DNA of 64,000 bases, from contig JABYQQ010000018.1 of assembly GCA_022605405.1 (NCBI GenBank), positions 186,001 through 250,000 on the forward strand. Reading direction: 5' to 3'. Every line of letters starts with the position of its first letter. The stretch's first letter is position 1. Shown here piece by piece: positions 1 through 12,167 of this stretch. Source of the stretch: Earliella scabrosa. Its lineage: Eukaryota > Basidiomycota > Agaricomycetes > Polyporales > Polyporaceae. Below the pieces are notes generated by a model, which saw nothing but the letters and a program-made list of their open reading frames with translations, did no database searches and was not told where the DNA came from. The translations under genes were made by a program, and so were the position numbers.

Positions 1-1584
1 CAGGAGCATCGTCTGATAAACTTGGGGGATTGTCGAGCAGCGCAACGTCCGGCATGGCGGTATCGTCCACCCCATAGCGAATGACGCCCCGTACTTCCGT
101 TTGCACGCCGGGATTGTCGTACTGCGAGGCACTGTCAACATGATGCTGCTACATGCCGACCACGTAGTGATCGTACCGTGAATGCATCCTGGTCCAGCCC
201 CGCCCGTATCCAATACGCCCCTGCAGTCTGGTTCGTCCTCAACAGCACACTATACCTCTGCGCGACGGCCAGGGACACGCTTGAGACCTCAACCGGCTCT
301 ACCGGCGTCCCGTCCGCCTCGACGACCGTGAGCGTGTGCCCGTCCACAGAGAACTGCATCCCGACAAAACTGCCCGTGTTGAGGAGGCGTATGCGGTACG
401 TCTGATTCGGTTCGAGCGTTACGTTGAAGAACGATGCGTTGGACGAGCCGTACTGTCCGACGCCGTTGATGGTGCCTCCGTCCGGCACGGGCTCGTTCCC
501 GGGAGTGCCGTCGATCCCGCCGGGGGTGAAGTAGAAGTTGAGGAGGGCGGGGGAGAGGTCGTGGTAGAGATCTGCCATCTGGATAACGAGGTCACCGTCG
601 TGTGCTGGGATGGATTCGTTCGCGCCATGGACGATCACTACGAAAGCGATCAGTTTTGCGCAAAAGAGGAGTGGGTAAGAATTAACTCACAGGCTCCGGT
701 GATTCCGTCAGTGTACTGTGTTCCGGCGTCTGTAATTTGCGCGAAGGACCTGTTGTAAGTCACTTATGCGATGTCAACTCCACTGTGTGGACATACGGGC
801 ATGCCACCATGTGGTACCGACATAGCCGTCGAACTGCGACTGGCTCAGCATCTGCTGCCAAGCACAATAGGGATCCGCTCACTGTGAAGTTGTACACCAT
901 CGACTCGCCAGGTGGGATTCCGCACTGAGTGATCGCCATCGATCCATCGTAGAAGTTCGTTCCGCGTCTACAATGAATGCTGATGTCTAGACAGAAATGG
1001 ACCCTTTCATTCTCGCAGCACGACGTACTGGTATAGGCCGTGCCAATGTATAGACCTGCTTGCGAGCGTCAGCAGGTAGACAGCGATCACCAACGCTGGG
1101 CAGAGACTCACGTGGAGTTTGACATCCTATTCGTGACATTCACAACGATCCGATCTCCCGTGTTGGCCTCGATCGTCGGCCCTGGATACTGCCCGTTCAC
1201 CACCAACATGAGCTTCTCGAACCCGTCCGGCGCGCCCATGCGCTCCTCCACAACGAAATTGTAGCTGCGAGTCGTCGCCTGCGCGTTGGCGATGTCCATG
1301 GACGTGAACGCGGCAATCGCGTCTGGCGCGGTCACGAACCCGCTTGTTGCGTTGCCACTCGATGAAGCAGAGTTGGACGAGTTGTTGTGTTTGAGCCCCA
1401 AGCCCAGTCCAAGCCCTAGTCCGAGCCCGAGAACCACGACGAGTGCACATAGTATGGCGCCTGCAAGAATGAGCGGTCGGCGAGTCCGTGGGCTGGCGGG
1501 ATCTGCACCCTTGGCCAGATGAGGAGTCTCGGAGTCGGCATGTGAAGGGTCCTTTGCATCAGGAGAGCCAGGAGATGCAGACAT
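1..1584 (-). CDS. Membrane-anchored multicopper oxidase (laccase/ferroxidase-like), 3' end cut off
   Basis: Copper oxidase that would oxidise phenols or Fe(II) with reduction of O2 to water. Proposed exons (minus strand): 1584-1112, 1055-1029, 967-883, 839-797, 729-691, 637-177, 121 to beyond the left edge; frames close at every junction. Visible copper motifs are SIHWHG (exon 2) and, after splicing, WWHAHAGTQYTDG, the two type-2/type-3 copper blocks of cupredoxin domain 1. Exon 6 encodes domain 2 (LIVHG...MADLYHD). The C-terminal copper domain lies outside the window. The ATG at 1584 opens a tail of about 37 residues, then a hydrophobic segment (about residues 38-64) ending in alternating Leu-Gly, which predicts a type II membrane protein with the oxidase outside the cytoplasm. 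A further in-frame stretch upstream has no ATG. Laccase and ferroxidase cannot be told apart here. Confidence 0.9.
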
Positions 1585-3235
1585 CTCGTATGAAGAGGGG
1601 GAAGGCGCGGGGGGACCGAGGGCCCTAGAGCGCACCGCAAGCTCAGTAGCATGTGCCCATATCTCTTCTACAGACAAGCGCGGGGTGCCCCCACGTTGGG
1701 CTAGATATGTGGCAGGAGCGGTTCGCGAAGTCGAGCATCAAGGGACGGAACGGAGGATGATCTTCGGGCATCGAGTCTTGTAGCCAGCGGTATCCAACCG
1801 CAGGAGGTGGCGCTATATATAGCACGAACGTGCTTGCAGGACGGTCTATTTCCACGCAGATGTCAGAGAACCTGCCAAACCTTGAGTCGCGTGAGTGGCT
1901 GCCATACGGAACTCGAGGATAGGCATGCAGAGTACCGCAACCACGACATCGTGGTTGTGCATGGGCCTTCAAGCTGAACTTGACATCGTGAGAATATGCA
2001 AGTACAGATATCGGTTGTACCTAGTGCGCAGCCGGTAGCATTGAACATCAGTAGCAGTGCACAGATGCATACTAGTACTCTGTTACTGTCCGACTGTTAC
2101 TGTAGGGCCAAGGACCTTGGCGCTACCAAACTGCGAGTTAACGGCGCTTAGGCTACCAAATTGGTCGATGACGTTGACCAGACTTGACCATCGCTATAGA
2201 TCAACCTCATCAGCCAGCGAGAACATTGGTAAGTGTCACTTACTGGTGTTAATGCTCAAACCCTTTAAACCGAGAGCCTCAACACGAGGCACAGGGGAGG
2301 CGACAAGACTGCCTTCGATCTCATCGTATCCGCACCCAGCACTTTACTCATCGTGGGACAACAGTCTCAACGAGCTGGTATGGTACTTTTGAAGTGGACC
2401 CGTTAGCGGTGCATATGCGGCGCGTGCAGGCACGCGCTGAGTGAGACCGCGAGTCGGCTGTATCACTGTCAAGCTTGTCAGCACAAACCTAGTAACCAAG
2501 CATCGCGACACGCTCTCAGGGGTGGTCCTACGCGAATAGGCCGCACGCCACGATGACTTCCAAATGACTGTAATAAGCTGCCACTCTTCGCCTATGAACA
2601 TTTCCATGGAGCTAGAGGTGCCTGGCGCAGACTCGATACAGTTGCTGTAAGCCTGCAACTTAATGCATTGTACACTCCGCAACACGGAAGGTGATTGTAC
2701 ACAGCCTATGCCGTGAGGATGAGTGAGCGGGGCGTCTTGCATAGAATCTTCGGACGATGGAGGCAACCGGGCGTTTTAACCTCCTTCTTTAGGCCGTGTG
2801 AGACTACTCCAGGCGATCCGTCGTTTGGCGTATGCCAGGCAGTCAGTGGACCGACCAACAGTCATTCAAAGCGCAGTCAGCAAGTGGCATGCCAGGAGAG
2901 GAAGACGTTGAGGGAAACGCAGCCTGGAGTTGACGATGGGCATGGGAAAGGTGATGCAATTTGTGGAACAGGCCAGAAGCTCAGTCTTTTGAGCGGAGAT
3001 TGACTGTGGCAGCGCGGAGCTTGAGTGGGCGCCACCAGAATACAGACGCCGACCCGGAGAGTTGTAACTCCGACCGTGTGCGAGGCGGGCACGGCCTGGC
3101 TGTTGCTTTCACACTGCCATACCAACGGCGCCGCAACGTTCGCCCTCCCTCCCTCCTTTTCTCTCCTTTGAACAACCAGGAAGCCCCAACGCCGTCCGGG
3201 CAGCACCCAGCACCTCGGTGCTGCAGCTCACCACC
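1585..3235. other. Intergenic region between divergent multicopper oxidase and chitin synthase genes
   Basis: No frame here shows a recognisable domain or plausible splice chain. It holds both upstream regions: the TATA palindrome near 1812 on the left, and a pyrimidine-rich tract (about 3143-3170) shortly before the chitin synthase ATG on the right. Confidence 0.6.
1812..1823 (-). promoter_or_regulatory. Candidate TATA element of the multicopper oxidase gene
   Basis: A 12-base palindrome containing TATATATA lies about 230 bases upstream of the proposed start at 1584. Being palindromic it does not show direction. Assignment rests on position only. Confidence 0.35.
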
Positions 3236-6200
3236 ATGAATCGGCAATCGACCATGCACCAGCTCGAGTCTGTCACGGACCTCGCAACGCTCTCGCCCGT
3301 TTCGGAGGACATCATCGTCTCATGCATCCGGGAACGGTTTATGACGGACAACATCTACACTAACATCGGCACCTCAGCGATTGTCGCAGTAAATCCCCAC
3401 AAGTATGTTCCCAGTAATTCCGACGCTGTCCTCCACAAGTACGCGGCCGAGTACCGTGACACCTCCCCCGACAAGGTCCGGCTTCCTCCCCACATCTTCC
3501 AGCTCGCCAACAATGCGTACTACCACATGAGGAGAACGGCACAGGACCAGTCCATCATCTTCACGTACGTGTCCCTTTGTTTTGCTTTCTCTCGTGTATA
3601 GATCGAGTTCTTCCTTCCCTCCCCAATCATTCATGAGGTACATGATGTGCGGTTGCGTAGGGTTTGGGGGCACCAACGCATCCCAGTTGTCCTTGGATTC
3701 ATCCAGACTCGCCGCACCCCCCGGCGGGTATAGCCGGAGTTACATGTCCCAGTCCGTCATGCGATGACATATCTCGGAGTTGTCAATTGACCATTCCGGG
3801 GTTGTCATCCGAGCACTGAGGGCTGTATCCGGACATGGCTGGCTTGTCGGAAACATAGTACGACATGCAATCCTCCATCTAGGAAACATGTCCGATGATG
3901 CCGTATGGGATATTGACGAACGTTTTCCAGTGGCGAGACTGGTAGTGGCAAGTCTGAAAACCGCAGACTTGCGATCAAGACGCTCCTCGAGCTGAGCGTG
4001 AGTCAGCCGGGCAAGAAGGGCTCGAAGCTTGGGCACCAAGTTCCCGCCGCCGAGTTCGTGTTGGAGACATTCGGTAACTCCCGCACACTTTTCAACCCGA
4101 ACGCCTCGCACTTTGGCAAGTACACCGAGCTTCAGTTCACGGAGCGTGGGCGCATATGCGGTGCGAAGACGCTGGACTACTACCTCGAGCGCAGTCGGGT
4201 GGCGGGTGCACCATCAGGCGAGCGCAACTTCCACATCTTCTATTACCTCCTCGCCGGTGCTTCCCCGGAAGAACGCCAACATATGCACCTCTCCGAGAAG
4301 ACGCAGTATCGCTATGTCGGTTCGCGTGTACCCACGGCAGGTCGTATCGGGCAGCCGCAGAACGAGGACGCAACGCGTTTCGAGCAGCTGAAGGTCGCCC
4401 TCAAGAACGTGGGCTTCTCGAAGAGGCATGTAGCACAGACATGTCAGCTCATCGCCGCCATCCTTCACCTCGGTAACCTGGAGTTTACGATTGATCGCCA
4501 TCGAAACGAGGACGCCGCTGTTGTGCGCAATCTCGACGTCCTGGAGATTGTCGCCGAGTTCTTGGGCGTGCAGCCTGCCGCGCTGGAGGCAACTTTGTCG
4601 TACAAGACGAAGTTGGTCAAGAAGGAGCTGTGCACTGTGTTCCTCGACCCCGATGGTGCGTCGGACAACCGAGACGAACTCGCGAAGACCTTGTACTCCC
4701 TCCTCTTCGCATGGCTGAACGAGCACATCAACCAGCGGTTGTGCCGTGACGACTTCGCCAACTTCATCGGTCTCTTCGATCTCCCTGGTCCGCAGAACAT
4801 GACGAGTCGTCCGAACTCCTTGGACCAGTTCTGCGTCAACTACGCGAATGAGCGTCTTCTGAACTTCATGCAGAGGCGCTTGTTTGAGGCGCATGTCCAG
4901 GAGTACAACAACGAGGGCATCTCGCGTTTTGTTCCTCACGTTCCCTACTTTGACAACTCCGAATGTGTACGACTCCTTCATAACCGCCCGGGTGGCCTCA
5001 TCCACATCATGGACGATCAGGCTCGTCGCCAGCCCCGCAAGACCGACCACACGATGGTGGAGGCTATCACCAAGCGGTGGGCCAACCACTCCTCGTTCAA
5101 GTCCGGCGGTATGGACCGCTCCGGCTTCCCGACGTTCACCGTCAACCACTACAGTGGACCTGTCACGTATTCGTCTCAAGGCTTCCTCGAGAAGAACCTG
5201 GACGCCATCAACCCCGACTTCGTTTCCCTCCTCCGTGGCACGAGTACCGGCAACGGGGATGCGCCAGCCGCCGACGGCTCCGGCTCCATGAACCCCTTCG
5301 TCCGCGGCCTGTTCTCGGCCAAGGCCATCGCTACCCAGGCACACCCGCGCAACGAGGACACAATCGTCGCGGCACAGCAGCCTGTCAAGCCAATGCGCGC
5401 ACCCTCGACGCGGAGGAAGAACACGATCAAGCGGATGCCGACGCTCAAGGAGAAAGACGGTGACGGCGAGAAGGAGCGGGAGGAGGAAGAGGCAGCGTCG
5501 TCTGGTGGGCCGCCCTGCGTAGCGGGCGAGTTCAGACAAGCGCTCGACGTGCTGTTCGAGACGCTGGAGGACACCCAGTCGTGGTACGTCTTCTGCATCA
5601 ACCCGAACGACTCGCAGATGCCGAATCAGCTCGAGGGGCGGTCGGTGAAGGCTCAAGTACGGAGCGTTGGGCTGTCGGAGATCGCTCGTCGTTGCGTCAA
5701 CATCTTCGAGGCGATGATGACGCCCGATGAGTTCGTGCAGCGGTACGGGTCGTTGCTGTCGTCTGTGGGGGTCGTCGAAGGCAACTCGAAGGAGCAAGTC
5801 GAGCAGGCCCGCACGGCGCTCAACTTGCAGGAGCGCGACATCGTTCTCGGAATGTCGATGGTACGTGTACCGTGAGTCCCGTTCATGAGGGTGTAGTCTG
5901 ACATTCCTTCAGGTGTTCTTGTCGCAACCAGCATTCCACCGACTGGAAGATGACCTCCGTTCCAAGGACACTGAGGAGCAGAAGCGCAACCGTATCCGCG
6001 ATGCTGAGGCGGAAGCTGGACTCGATCCGCGTGGGTTGGGCGATCCCTACGCCCCATACCAAGTCCCCGGTGCCGAGTCGCCCTACACGGCCGACTTCGC
6101 TGATCCGTTCAGCAACTCCAACCAAGCACTGCCTCTCGTTCAGCATGCCTCTCCTTTCCAGCGCGCCGATATGTACGATGACTATGACGAGCGGAAGTCC

Positions 6201-9200
6201 TTCCGCAGCGAAGATTTCGATGGGCGCAGCGCGTACACCAGTGCTCGCGACGACGCGTCGATGTCCAACTTTGGCACGGAGTCCTATGCGCCCTCGCGCA
6301 ACATGTTCCAGAACGCAGACACGAAGGGCCTTCTCGACAAGGAGGCGCTCGCGGGCGAGATCCAGGAGGGCGAGACCGCGGAGGTGCTCAAGGAGTCCTC
6401 TGCGCGTCGCCGATGGGTCATGCTCTGTTGGCTTCTGACCTGGTGGATCCCCAACTGGGCACTGGCGCACATTGGTCGGATGAAGCGTATCGATGTTCAA
6501 CAGGCCTGGCGAGAGAAGCTCGCCCTGAACATGATCATCTGGTTCGTTTGCGCGTGTGCGGTCTTCGTCATTGCCGTCATCTCTCCTCTCATCTGCCCCA
6601 CGGAGCACATCTTCAACACCGCGGAGCTGGCCTCGCACTCGAGGGAGAACAACCCGAACAATGTCTACGTGTCGATCCGCGGGGAGGTCTTCGACCTGAC
6701 GCGCATTGCCGCCGATCATGAGCGTACCATCAGCGTCGTGCCATCGAAGTCCATTCTGAACTACGGAGGAGGGCCGGCAGACAATATCTTCCCCGTTCAG
6801 GTACGTTCCTTTGTCTGCTTGTTGGACGCGTTGCTCACGGCTTGTGCAGGTCAGCGCGTTGTGCAACGGTATCGACGGCACGGTCAACCCGTATGTCGTT
6901 CTGAGCTCGAGCAACAACACGGATGAGAACGCTCAATACCACGATTTCCGAGCCTGGACCACCGATCCTCGTCCCGACTGGTACTTCGAGCAAATGACGA
7001 TGCTGCGTTGGAGCTCTCGTGTCGGCTTCATGGGCTACAGCTCCAAGCAGCTGAGATCTATGGCAAGCTCAGGCAGCTCGGTTGCGGTGTACAGGGGCCT
7101 CATCTACGACTTCACTACCTACTTGAAGAGTCCTCCTTCAGTTGCGACACTCCCTAACAACGCCGTCGCACCCGGTAACATCGACACGAGGTTCATGCAC
7201 CAGGCCATCATAGACGTCTTCCGACACAACGCGGGCGGTGATGTCACCAAGGCAATCGACGGTCTCAACCTCGATTCTGCCATCCTGAACCGCCAGCGCA
7301 CATGCATGCGCAACTTGTTCCTCATCGGCAAGCTGGACACTCGTAACTCGCCACAGTGTCTGTTCGCTACTTACATCCTGCTCGCCCTCTCCATCATGAT
7401 GGTCAGCGTCATCGGGTTCAAGTTCATCGCTTCGATCAACTTCAGCGCCTCCCGTGCCCCTGAGGACCACGACAAGTTCGTCATCTGCCAGGTGCCGTGT
7501 TACACGGAAGGTCACTCGTCGCTCAAGAAGACAATCGACTCGCTCGCGCAGATGAAGTATGACGACAAGCGCAAGCTGTTGTTCATCATTTGTGACGGTA
7601 TGGTCGTTGGTTCCGGTAACGACATGCCCACCCCTCGTATCGTCCTCGATGTCCTTGGCGCGAACCCCAACGTCGATGCCGAGCCACTCAGCTTCCTCTC
7701 GCTCGGTGAGGGTGCGAAGCAGCACAACATGGGCAAAGTCTTCTCTGGCCTGTACGAGACCGCTGGTCACGTCGTTCCGTACATCGTTGTTGTCAAGTGT
7801 GGCAAGCCTGGCGAGAAGTCGCGTCCTGGTAACCGTGGTAAGCGTGACTCGCAGATGGTGATCATGCACTTCTTGAACAAGGTGCGTGCCCTGCGTATAG
7901 AAGCGATGGACGTTGCTGATTGTACGCTTAGGTCCACTTCAACGCGCCCATGAACCCGCTTGAGCTCGAGATCTACCACCAGATCAAGAACGTCATAGGT
8001 GTCAACCCGACCTTCTACGAGTACGTGTTCATGGTGGATGCCGATACGACTGTCGCGCCGCTCTCCTTGAATCGTCTTATCTCGGCGTAAGTCCATCTGC
8101 CATCATAACATCTGGCATGGTCTGATTTCGCGATTGCAGCATGATCCACGACAAGAAGCTTCTCGGTGTCTGTGGTGAGACGGAGCTTGCCAACGCCAAG
8201 CAGTCCATCATCACCATGATGCAGGTCTACGAGTACTTCATCTCCCACCACATGGCCAAGGCGTTCGAGAGCTTGTTCGGATCGGTCACCTGTTTGCCTG
8301 GTTGTTTCACGCTCTATCGTCTGCGCACCCCGGACACGCACAAGCCCCTGTTCATCAGCAACCAGATCATTCAGGACTACTCCGAGAACCGGGTCGACAC
8401 GCTGCACATGAAGAACCTTCTGCACCTTGGTGAAGATCGTTACCTGACGACACTCTTGCTGAAACACTTCTCGAACTACAAGACTCAATTCGTGCGGGAC
8501 GCTCACGCCTACACGGTCGCGCCCGACGACTGGAAGGTCTTGCTGTCCCAGCGTCGGCGTTGGATCAACTCGACCGTACACAACCTCGGTGAACTCGTCT
8601 TCCTGGACCAACTTTGCGGTTTCTGTTGTTTCTCCATGCGTTTCGTCGTCATGATCGATCTTCTGTCCACGGTCATCCAACCCGTCACTGTGGCCTACGT
8701 ACGTGAATGCACGCTTATCTCCTTAGGGTCGATGCTAACGTTCTCTGCAGATCGTGTACCTCATCTACCTAGCTGCCGGGATTCATGCCCAGATCCCTAC
8801 CCTCTCGATCATTCTCATCGCTGCTGTCTACGGTCTGCAGGCGCTCGTATTCGTTCTGCGCCGCAAGTGGGACATGATTGGATGGATGATCTTCTACATC
8901 CTGGCCATCCCGGTCTTCTCGTTCTTCCTCCCCCTGTACTCCTTCTGGCGCATGGACGACTTCTCATGGGGACAGACTCGTGTCGTCCTGGGAGAGTCTG
9001 GTAAGAAGATGATCGTGCACGTAAGTTCCTTGTTCTGTGCCTTCGTGATCGTGCCCTCACGCAACCCTTCAGGACGAGGGCAAGTTTGATCCTCGCTCGA
9101 TCCCGCTCAAGTCATGGAACGACTACGTACGTCTCAGCCTGTCTAATCCCGTGTCAGTCTACTGACGATACATGTAGGAGAACGAACTTTGGGACAAGGA

Positions 9201-9705
9201 GTCGAACCACAGCATCGGTTCATGGGTTCCTCCGACCAAGATGCGCAACGATGGCTACGCCGAGTCCCAGACAGCGTCAATCTATGGTCGGGAGACATTC
9301 TACGAGCCCGCCATGTCTCGTGCATACTCGCCTTCGCCGTCGCAGATGCAGATGCCGATGATGTACCCTCCACCGGGGTACCAGTCTGGACGCAACACAC
9401 CCCTCTCGCAAGTGATGATGCCGGGTGTGCTTCACCAGCCCACGCCTTCGCGCCCCGCCACGGGCTACCTCGACGTCCAAATCCCTGCGACGCGCAGTCC
9501 GGAAGACCAGGACTTCTTCGGAGGGCCCACGGACGCCGAGATCGAGCGCGCCGTCGAGGAGCACTTGCGCAATGCCGACCTTACGACCGTCACCAAAAGG
9601 GAGATTCGGCGACGTCTAGAGGAGCACTTTGGGCAGGACCTCTCGTCGCGCAAGCGGGTCATCAATGACGCTATTGACCGCGTGCTGCTCGCCCGCGCAG
9701 GTTGA
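3236..9705 (+). CDS. Chitin synthase with N-terminal myosin motor (class V/VII type)
   Basis: Polymerises UDP-GlcNAc into cell-wall chitin at the plasma membrane; the motor-like head is known in this class to help deliver or tether the enzyme. Exons: 3236-3564, 3931-5860, 5913-6800, 6850-7881, 7932-8086, 8140-8698, 8751-9020, 9073-9126, 9178-9705; the sum is 5745 bases, a 1914-residue protein, the usual size. Domains in order: myosin head (residues 1 to about 750) with P-loop [10 protein letters not shown] formed across intron 1; first membrane segments near 919; cytochrome b5-like segment near 1000; glycosyltransferase-2 core with MVDADTT near 1428, EDRYLTTL and QRRRW near 1581; further membrane segments; a DEK_C-like helical domain in the last 60 or so residues. 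Intron 1 is 366 bases, the others near 50. The start is the first ATG in frame with the conserved motor sequence. Confidence 0.97.
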
Positions 9706-10177
9706 TCATGACATGCACGCCCCTCGTGACTCCTTCTCACTGTAGTTACCTCTTCTCGCCGCGCTGCTCGGACGCTCGGACGATGCTACTTACGGCATTA
9801 CGGCCCCACCATCCACAGTACAGTCTCTTCACTATCGTTTCTCCGCACAGGATCATCATCAGTATGGACAGCTTGGACTCTCTCGTCGACACATGCATCT
9901 AGCACCCTCTGGCTCGTATAATAAACCTTCATCAACCGACACGCGCATGTATTTTGCTATCGCCTATCATAGTAGAGTTTGTTTGCGTCGCTCCCGCGAC
10001 GTGGACGGTTTTTTCGATAATGCCTGCTCGTTCTACGCGGCTAGCGCTCGCGTGTTTCGGTCCCATTCGTTTCACGGCCGTCAAATATCCGTGAGGTTGA
10101 GAGTTGTAGGGTGAATTTGCCATCGATTTGTATGGATCCAATTAAGCTCAACGATCATGAACGGTCCACTGTGCTGT
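9706..10177. other. Convergent 3' intergenic region
   Basis: About 470 bases between the stop codons of the chitin synthase and the DUF6593 gene. Probably 3' untranslated sequence of both; no gene seen. Confidence 0.6.
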
Positions 10178-11411
10178 TCACCAACCTCCTCCGCTGTCTC
10201 CTCCGCCTCCGCCTCCTCCCCCGCTATCTCCTCCACCTCCTCCACTGCTACTGTAGTCTCCCCCGCCGCCTCCACTACTGCTATGTCCTCCTCCCCCTCC
10301 GCCACTGCTATGCTTTCCCCATCCGCCGCCACTGCTGCCATGTCCGCTGTAGCCTCCGTGGTGATTTCCGCTGTGACCCCCGCTGTGACCTCCGCCGCCA
10401 TAGCTGGTGCTTCTAGGTGAATCATAATCACCACCGTGAAGGGAGTAACTTCTGCTGTACACATGGTCGGCGTGATAGCGTCCGATGGGTATATCGCTGC
10501 GTCCACTGGTTTGCTGTCCGGCTCCGTGTTGCTCGCCGGGTCCTCCTCCGGATCCAGGTCCGTTAGCATCCTTGCTGTCGCCGCCTGTTGCTGTGGCATC
10601 TCCGTTGCAGCCGGCATCTTTACCACCATCGCCGGGTCTTGCGCCGTCTCGCTTGTCGTCACCGCTGTCGTCTGCTCCGCCGTCACCTCCACCGTCGAGT
10701 CCGCCGCCGTCTCTCGTGGTCTCCGAGTCCGCGGCGAGCAGCATGGGATTCACGGGCGATCCGTTCTCGATGCCTGCATCCCCGAGGCCGCCAGACGTTC
10801 CCCGGCGGGACTTATGACGGCGCAAGAACTCGAGGATGAGGAACGAGAGCACGATCGCGTCCAGGAACAGCGTGGCTTCGGGCTGCACCTTCATGTGTAT
10901 CTTGCCGGTGCTCTCGAGCTCACTGGGGGCTGTGTGCGTCTCTACGACACGCTGTTTGGTCTGCACACGCGTGAGCTGTGGGGTCGTGCATGCAACCGTA
11001 TCAGCGTTCACGTTCACCGAGCGAGGGTGGGACCACTGACCGTGAAGCCCACGGGGTGCTTCCGCTGTCTCCAGATGAATACCGCACCATCCCACGTGGT
11101 CAGCTTGCGAGCGCTGCGCATACGCGGATGGTGAGTGTCAGAAGAGTGTCAGTCGTTCGCCGCCTGGGGGCTCACCTCGACCAGAACGTCTTCTTCGGCA
11201 GCCACTCGGAGAGGCGTTGTTGGCGCCCACGGAAGGTCACGACGTCGTCGCCCTTTGCACGGTGCTTGTATGTTCCGACCACGGCTCCGTCCGCGTCCCG
11301 CACCTGCAGCGTAGTCGGCCAGGGAGACGAGACCGTGTACAGGACCTTGTCCTTCGAGTCTTGGAGGAGCTTCGAGTCGAAGGGATTGGAGCTGCTGAAG
11401 CTGATGTCCAT
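10178..11411 (-). CDS. DUF6593-like protein with long glycine-rich tail
   Basis: Unknown function. Exons (minus): 11411-11176, 11113-11041, 10960-10178, giving 363 residues with clean phases. The first 150 or so residues resemble the basidiomycete DUF6593 family: a start like MDISFSSSNPFDSK, a VLYTVSSPW strand, RDADGAVVGTY, a WDGAVFIWR strand and a final hydrophobic helix (LDAIVLSFLILEFLRRHK). After this comes a tail of roughly 200 residues rich in Gly, Ser and Asp, ending in runs such as GGGGGGHSSSGGGGGD. DUF6593 proteins are usually short (150-220 residues), so the tail is an unusual extension; it could drive self-association. An alternative is that the tail is a fused neighbouring frame, but no stop or splice site separates them. 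Family assignment is from recall of its motifs. Confidence 0.75.
10181..10420 (-). repeat. Glycine-rich coding repeat
   Basis: Low-complexity stretch built from CCTCC/CCGCC-type units on the plus strand, encoding Gly5-6 blocks separated by His, Ser-Ser-Ser or Asp in the DUF6593 gene. The regular spacing suggests growth by slippage. Confidence 0.85.
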
Positions 11412-12167
11412 GGTGGAGTCGACGCGATGAGCGACTTGAACTTGGAGTGTAGCCTGCAGCTCATGCCCTGCTATATACTCGCAGCTCCTCACATCGCCTT
11501 CCAAGTTCCGAGTCACTGATAGCACACATCCAGTGCGCCCTTCGATCGCACGTCAGTTCCGAGCCGCGGCAGCTGTCCAAGTCCTCACAGATGTACACAG
11601 CATCGGTATTAGTGGCGCTCATTTGTACTCTTCAACTATGACGCGATGGTCATTGACATGGACGTCCACATGCATATGCCGTTGTGCTGGAAGGCAGTAC
11701 TTACAGCAGGTGGATGGCGTTCACAGTGGCGAGCACACGTTGCATAGCCTTGGCAACCGTAGAGCGCTAGTTCTGGAAGGAACGTTGAAGACTCCAGCGT
11801 GCACAATCAGAGGGGGCAGACGTACGATAGAGGACAGAAGGCTGCCGGAGGTCTACCATGCCGGGCGCGATTGCGAGCCGGGGCTGGCATGATTCCGGTG
11901 CGGGGATGAGGTACAAGATGCATCTGTGGAAGTGAGCTAGTGAAGTACGACGGATGACGCTCATTTGCCACAACCCAGGTCTTCAAGGATTTAGCGTAGG
12001 ATTAGGAATCATGTGGTTGGGTGAGATACATGGATAAGTAAGCGAGCATTACGGCGGAAGGTATATGGGAAACTATAGGAAGAGGTATGCATAGGGTTGG
12101 GAGGGGACTTTGTTGTTCTCGTGCAAGCCAGTCAGAGTGTGCAGCAAGAAAGACTCGCCGGTGCTAT
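11412..12167. other. Intergenic region
   Basis: Upstream region of the DUF6593 gene and 3' flank of copy A. The longest open frame (11533-11892, plus) has no recognisable domain. No gene called. Confidence 0.55.
11471..11477 (-). promoter_or_regulatory. TATA box candidate of the DUF6593 gene
   Basis: TATATAG reads toward the gene and ends about 60 bases upstream of the proposed ATG at 11411, a plausible position for a TATA element with a short leader. Confidence 0.45.

Noticed and set aside
4214..5797. 527-codon open frame antisense to the chitin synthase
   Set aside because: It is a compositional shadow of the myosin-motor exon: Arg/Val/Glu-rich with no domain, and the plus frame carries clear motor motifs.
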